5,055 nt of DNA, from positions 1-5,055 of the forward strand of contig JANTFJ010000227.1 in assembly GCA_024763495.1 (NCBI GenBank), in the 5' to 3' direction. Shown piece after piece: positions 4,734 through 5,055 of the stretch. The stretch comes from Desulfobulbaceae bacterium (GTDB taxonomy: Bacteria; Desulfobacterota; Desulfobulbia; Desulfobulbales; SURF-16). The notes under the pieces are model-generated. The model was given only the letters and a program-made list of their open reading frames with translations. It searched no databases and had not been told where the DNA came from. Numbering within the stretch: position 1 is the first letter of the stretch; each line of letters begins with the position of its first letter. Position numbers and translations under genes: made by a program.

Positions 4734-4810
4734 GCGCCTGTAGCTCATCTGGATAGAGTGCCGGACTACGAATCCGTAGGTAGCAGGTTCGAATCCTGCC
4801 AGGCGCGCCA
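4734..4810 (+). tRNA. tRNA-Arg (anticodon ACG), CCA encoded
   Basis: A full cloverleaf is present. The acceptor GCGCCTG (4734-4740) pairs with CAGGCGC (4800-4806), followed by discriminator G4807 and encoded CCA (4808-4810). The D-stem GCTC/GAGT is at 4743-4746 and 4756-4759. The anticodon loop CTACGAA (4766-4772) has U33, ACG at 34-36 and A37. The T-arm is GCAGG TTCGAAT CCTGC (4783-4799). A34 would be converted to inosine to read CGU, CGC and CGA. The lowest anticodon-stem pair (C4761 with T4777, positions 27 and 43) is a mismatch; the other four pairs are intact. A terminator follows directly. Confidence 0.97.
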
Positions 4811-4818
4811 GTAAAATC

Positions 4819-4857
4819 AAGCCCTTAGCTCATGTTGAGTTAAGGGCTTTTGTCTTA
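4819..4857 (+). terminator. Rho-independent terminator after tRNA-Arg
   Basis: A 13-pair stem (AAGCCCTTAGCTC 4819-4831 with GAGTTAAGGGCTT 4837-4849, one G-U pair) encloses an ATGTT loop and is followed by TTGTCTTATT. It begins nine bases after the CCA end and is expected to end tRNA transcription. Confidence 0.92.
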
Positions 4858-4883
4858 TTAGTCTGTTAGGGTTAATTTTTGTG

Positions 4884-5054
4884 TTATTTGCACCTACATT
4901 TTTTTTGGATTACCAGGCAATAATTTGCTGCCAAAGTCCACTTTTTCCAGGTAAAATTTTGAAAAGTACAGTTCTCCCCCTCCCCTGCAAAATAAATTGC
5001 GGAGATAATAAAAATTTCTTCGACAATATCACCTTGTTTTAGCGATAATATTTT
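4884..5054 (-). CDS. Possible 3' end of an unidentified minus-strand gene (partial)
   Basis: On the minus strand, a frame is open from the window edge to a TAA (complement of 4884-4886), giving 56 residues that include LKQGDIVEEIFIISAIYFAG and a Lys/Cys-rich tail KKCRCK. If real, it would converge on the tRNA-Arg gene. The stretch is AT-rich, I recognise no family, and the frame could be open by chance. It also contains a purine tract on this strand (4976-4988) with no start codon suitably placed after it. Confidence 0.2.
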   Translation of the reverse strand, partial: KILSLKQGDIVEEIFIISAIYFAGEGENCTFQNFTWKKWTLAANYCLVIQKKCRCK

Positions 5055-5055
5055 G

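Overview
The window reads as a piece of a bacterial chromosome, most likely from an anaerobic Firmicute of the Clostridia (a Desulfotomaculum/Pelotomaculum-like lineage is my guess, from protein style only). The pointers are an AcsE-type pterin methyltransferase homologue, a FecCD-type ABC importer, an AGGAG ribosome-binding site and moderate G+C. I could not run a database search, so the taxonomy is inference.

Layout: positions 1-277 are non-coding and hold a long near-perfect hairpin (13-65) and a decayed ~100-bp element with inverted ends (101-200). A methyltetrahydrofolate-methyltransferase-like protein follows (278-1063, +). It keeps most pterin-site residues but appears to have Ser where the family has a key Asp. 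A 538-bp gap (1064-1601) contains a possible relic ORF on the minus strand, a cluster of degenerate repeats, a Fur-box-like sequence, and a small hairpin between the only good Shine-Dalgarno and the next start codon.

Positions 1602-4401 are a three-gene ABC importer operon, all on +: a periplasmic-type binding protein of the BtuF/TroA class, a FecCD (BtuC-like) permease that overlaps it by ATGA, and a BtuD/FhuC-like ATPase. Together they would bind an iron- or cobalt-containing chelate (corrinoid, haem or siderophore) outside the membrane and import it with ATP. Placement beside a corrinoid-linked methyltransferase homologue favours a corrinoid. The lack of a visible cobalamin riboswitch and the Fur-like site favour iron. 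The substrate is therefore left open.

Positions 4402-4733 are non-coding: a possible promoter, a 110-bp imperfect palindrome, and the same repeat modules seen in the 1064-1601 gap. A complete tRNA-Arg(ACG) with encoded CCA (4734-4810) is followed by a strong intrinsic terminator (4819-4857). The last ~200 bases are AT-rich with only a weak partial minus-strand reading frame. I found no clear new system. The most notable items are the altered methyltransferase active site, the shared decayed repeat family in all three gaps, and the unusual translation-start architecture of the importer operon.
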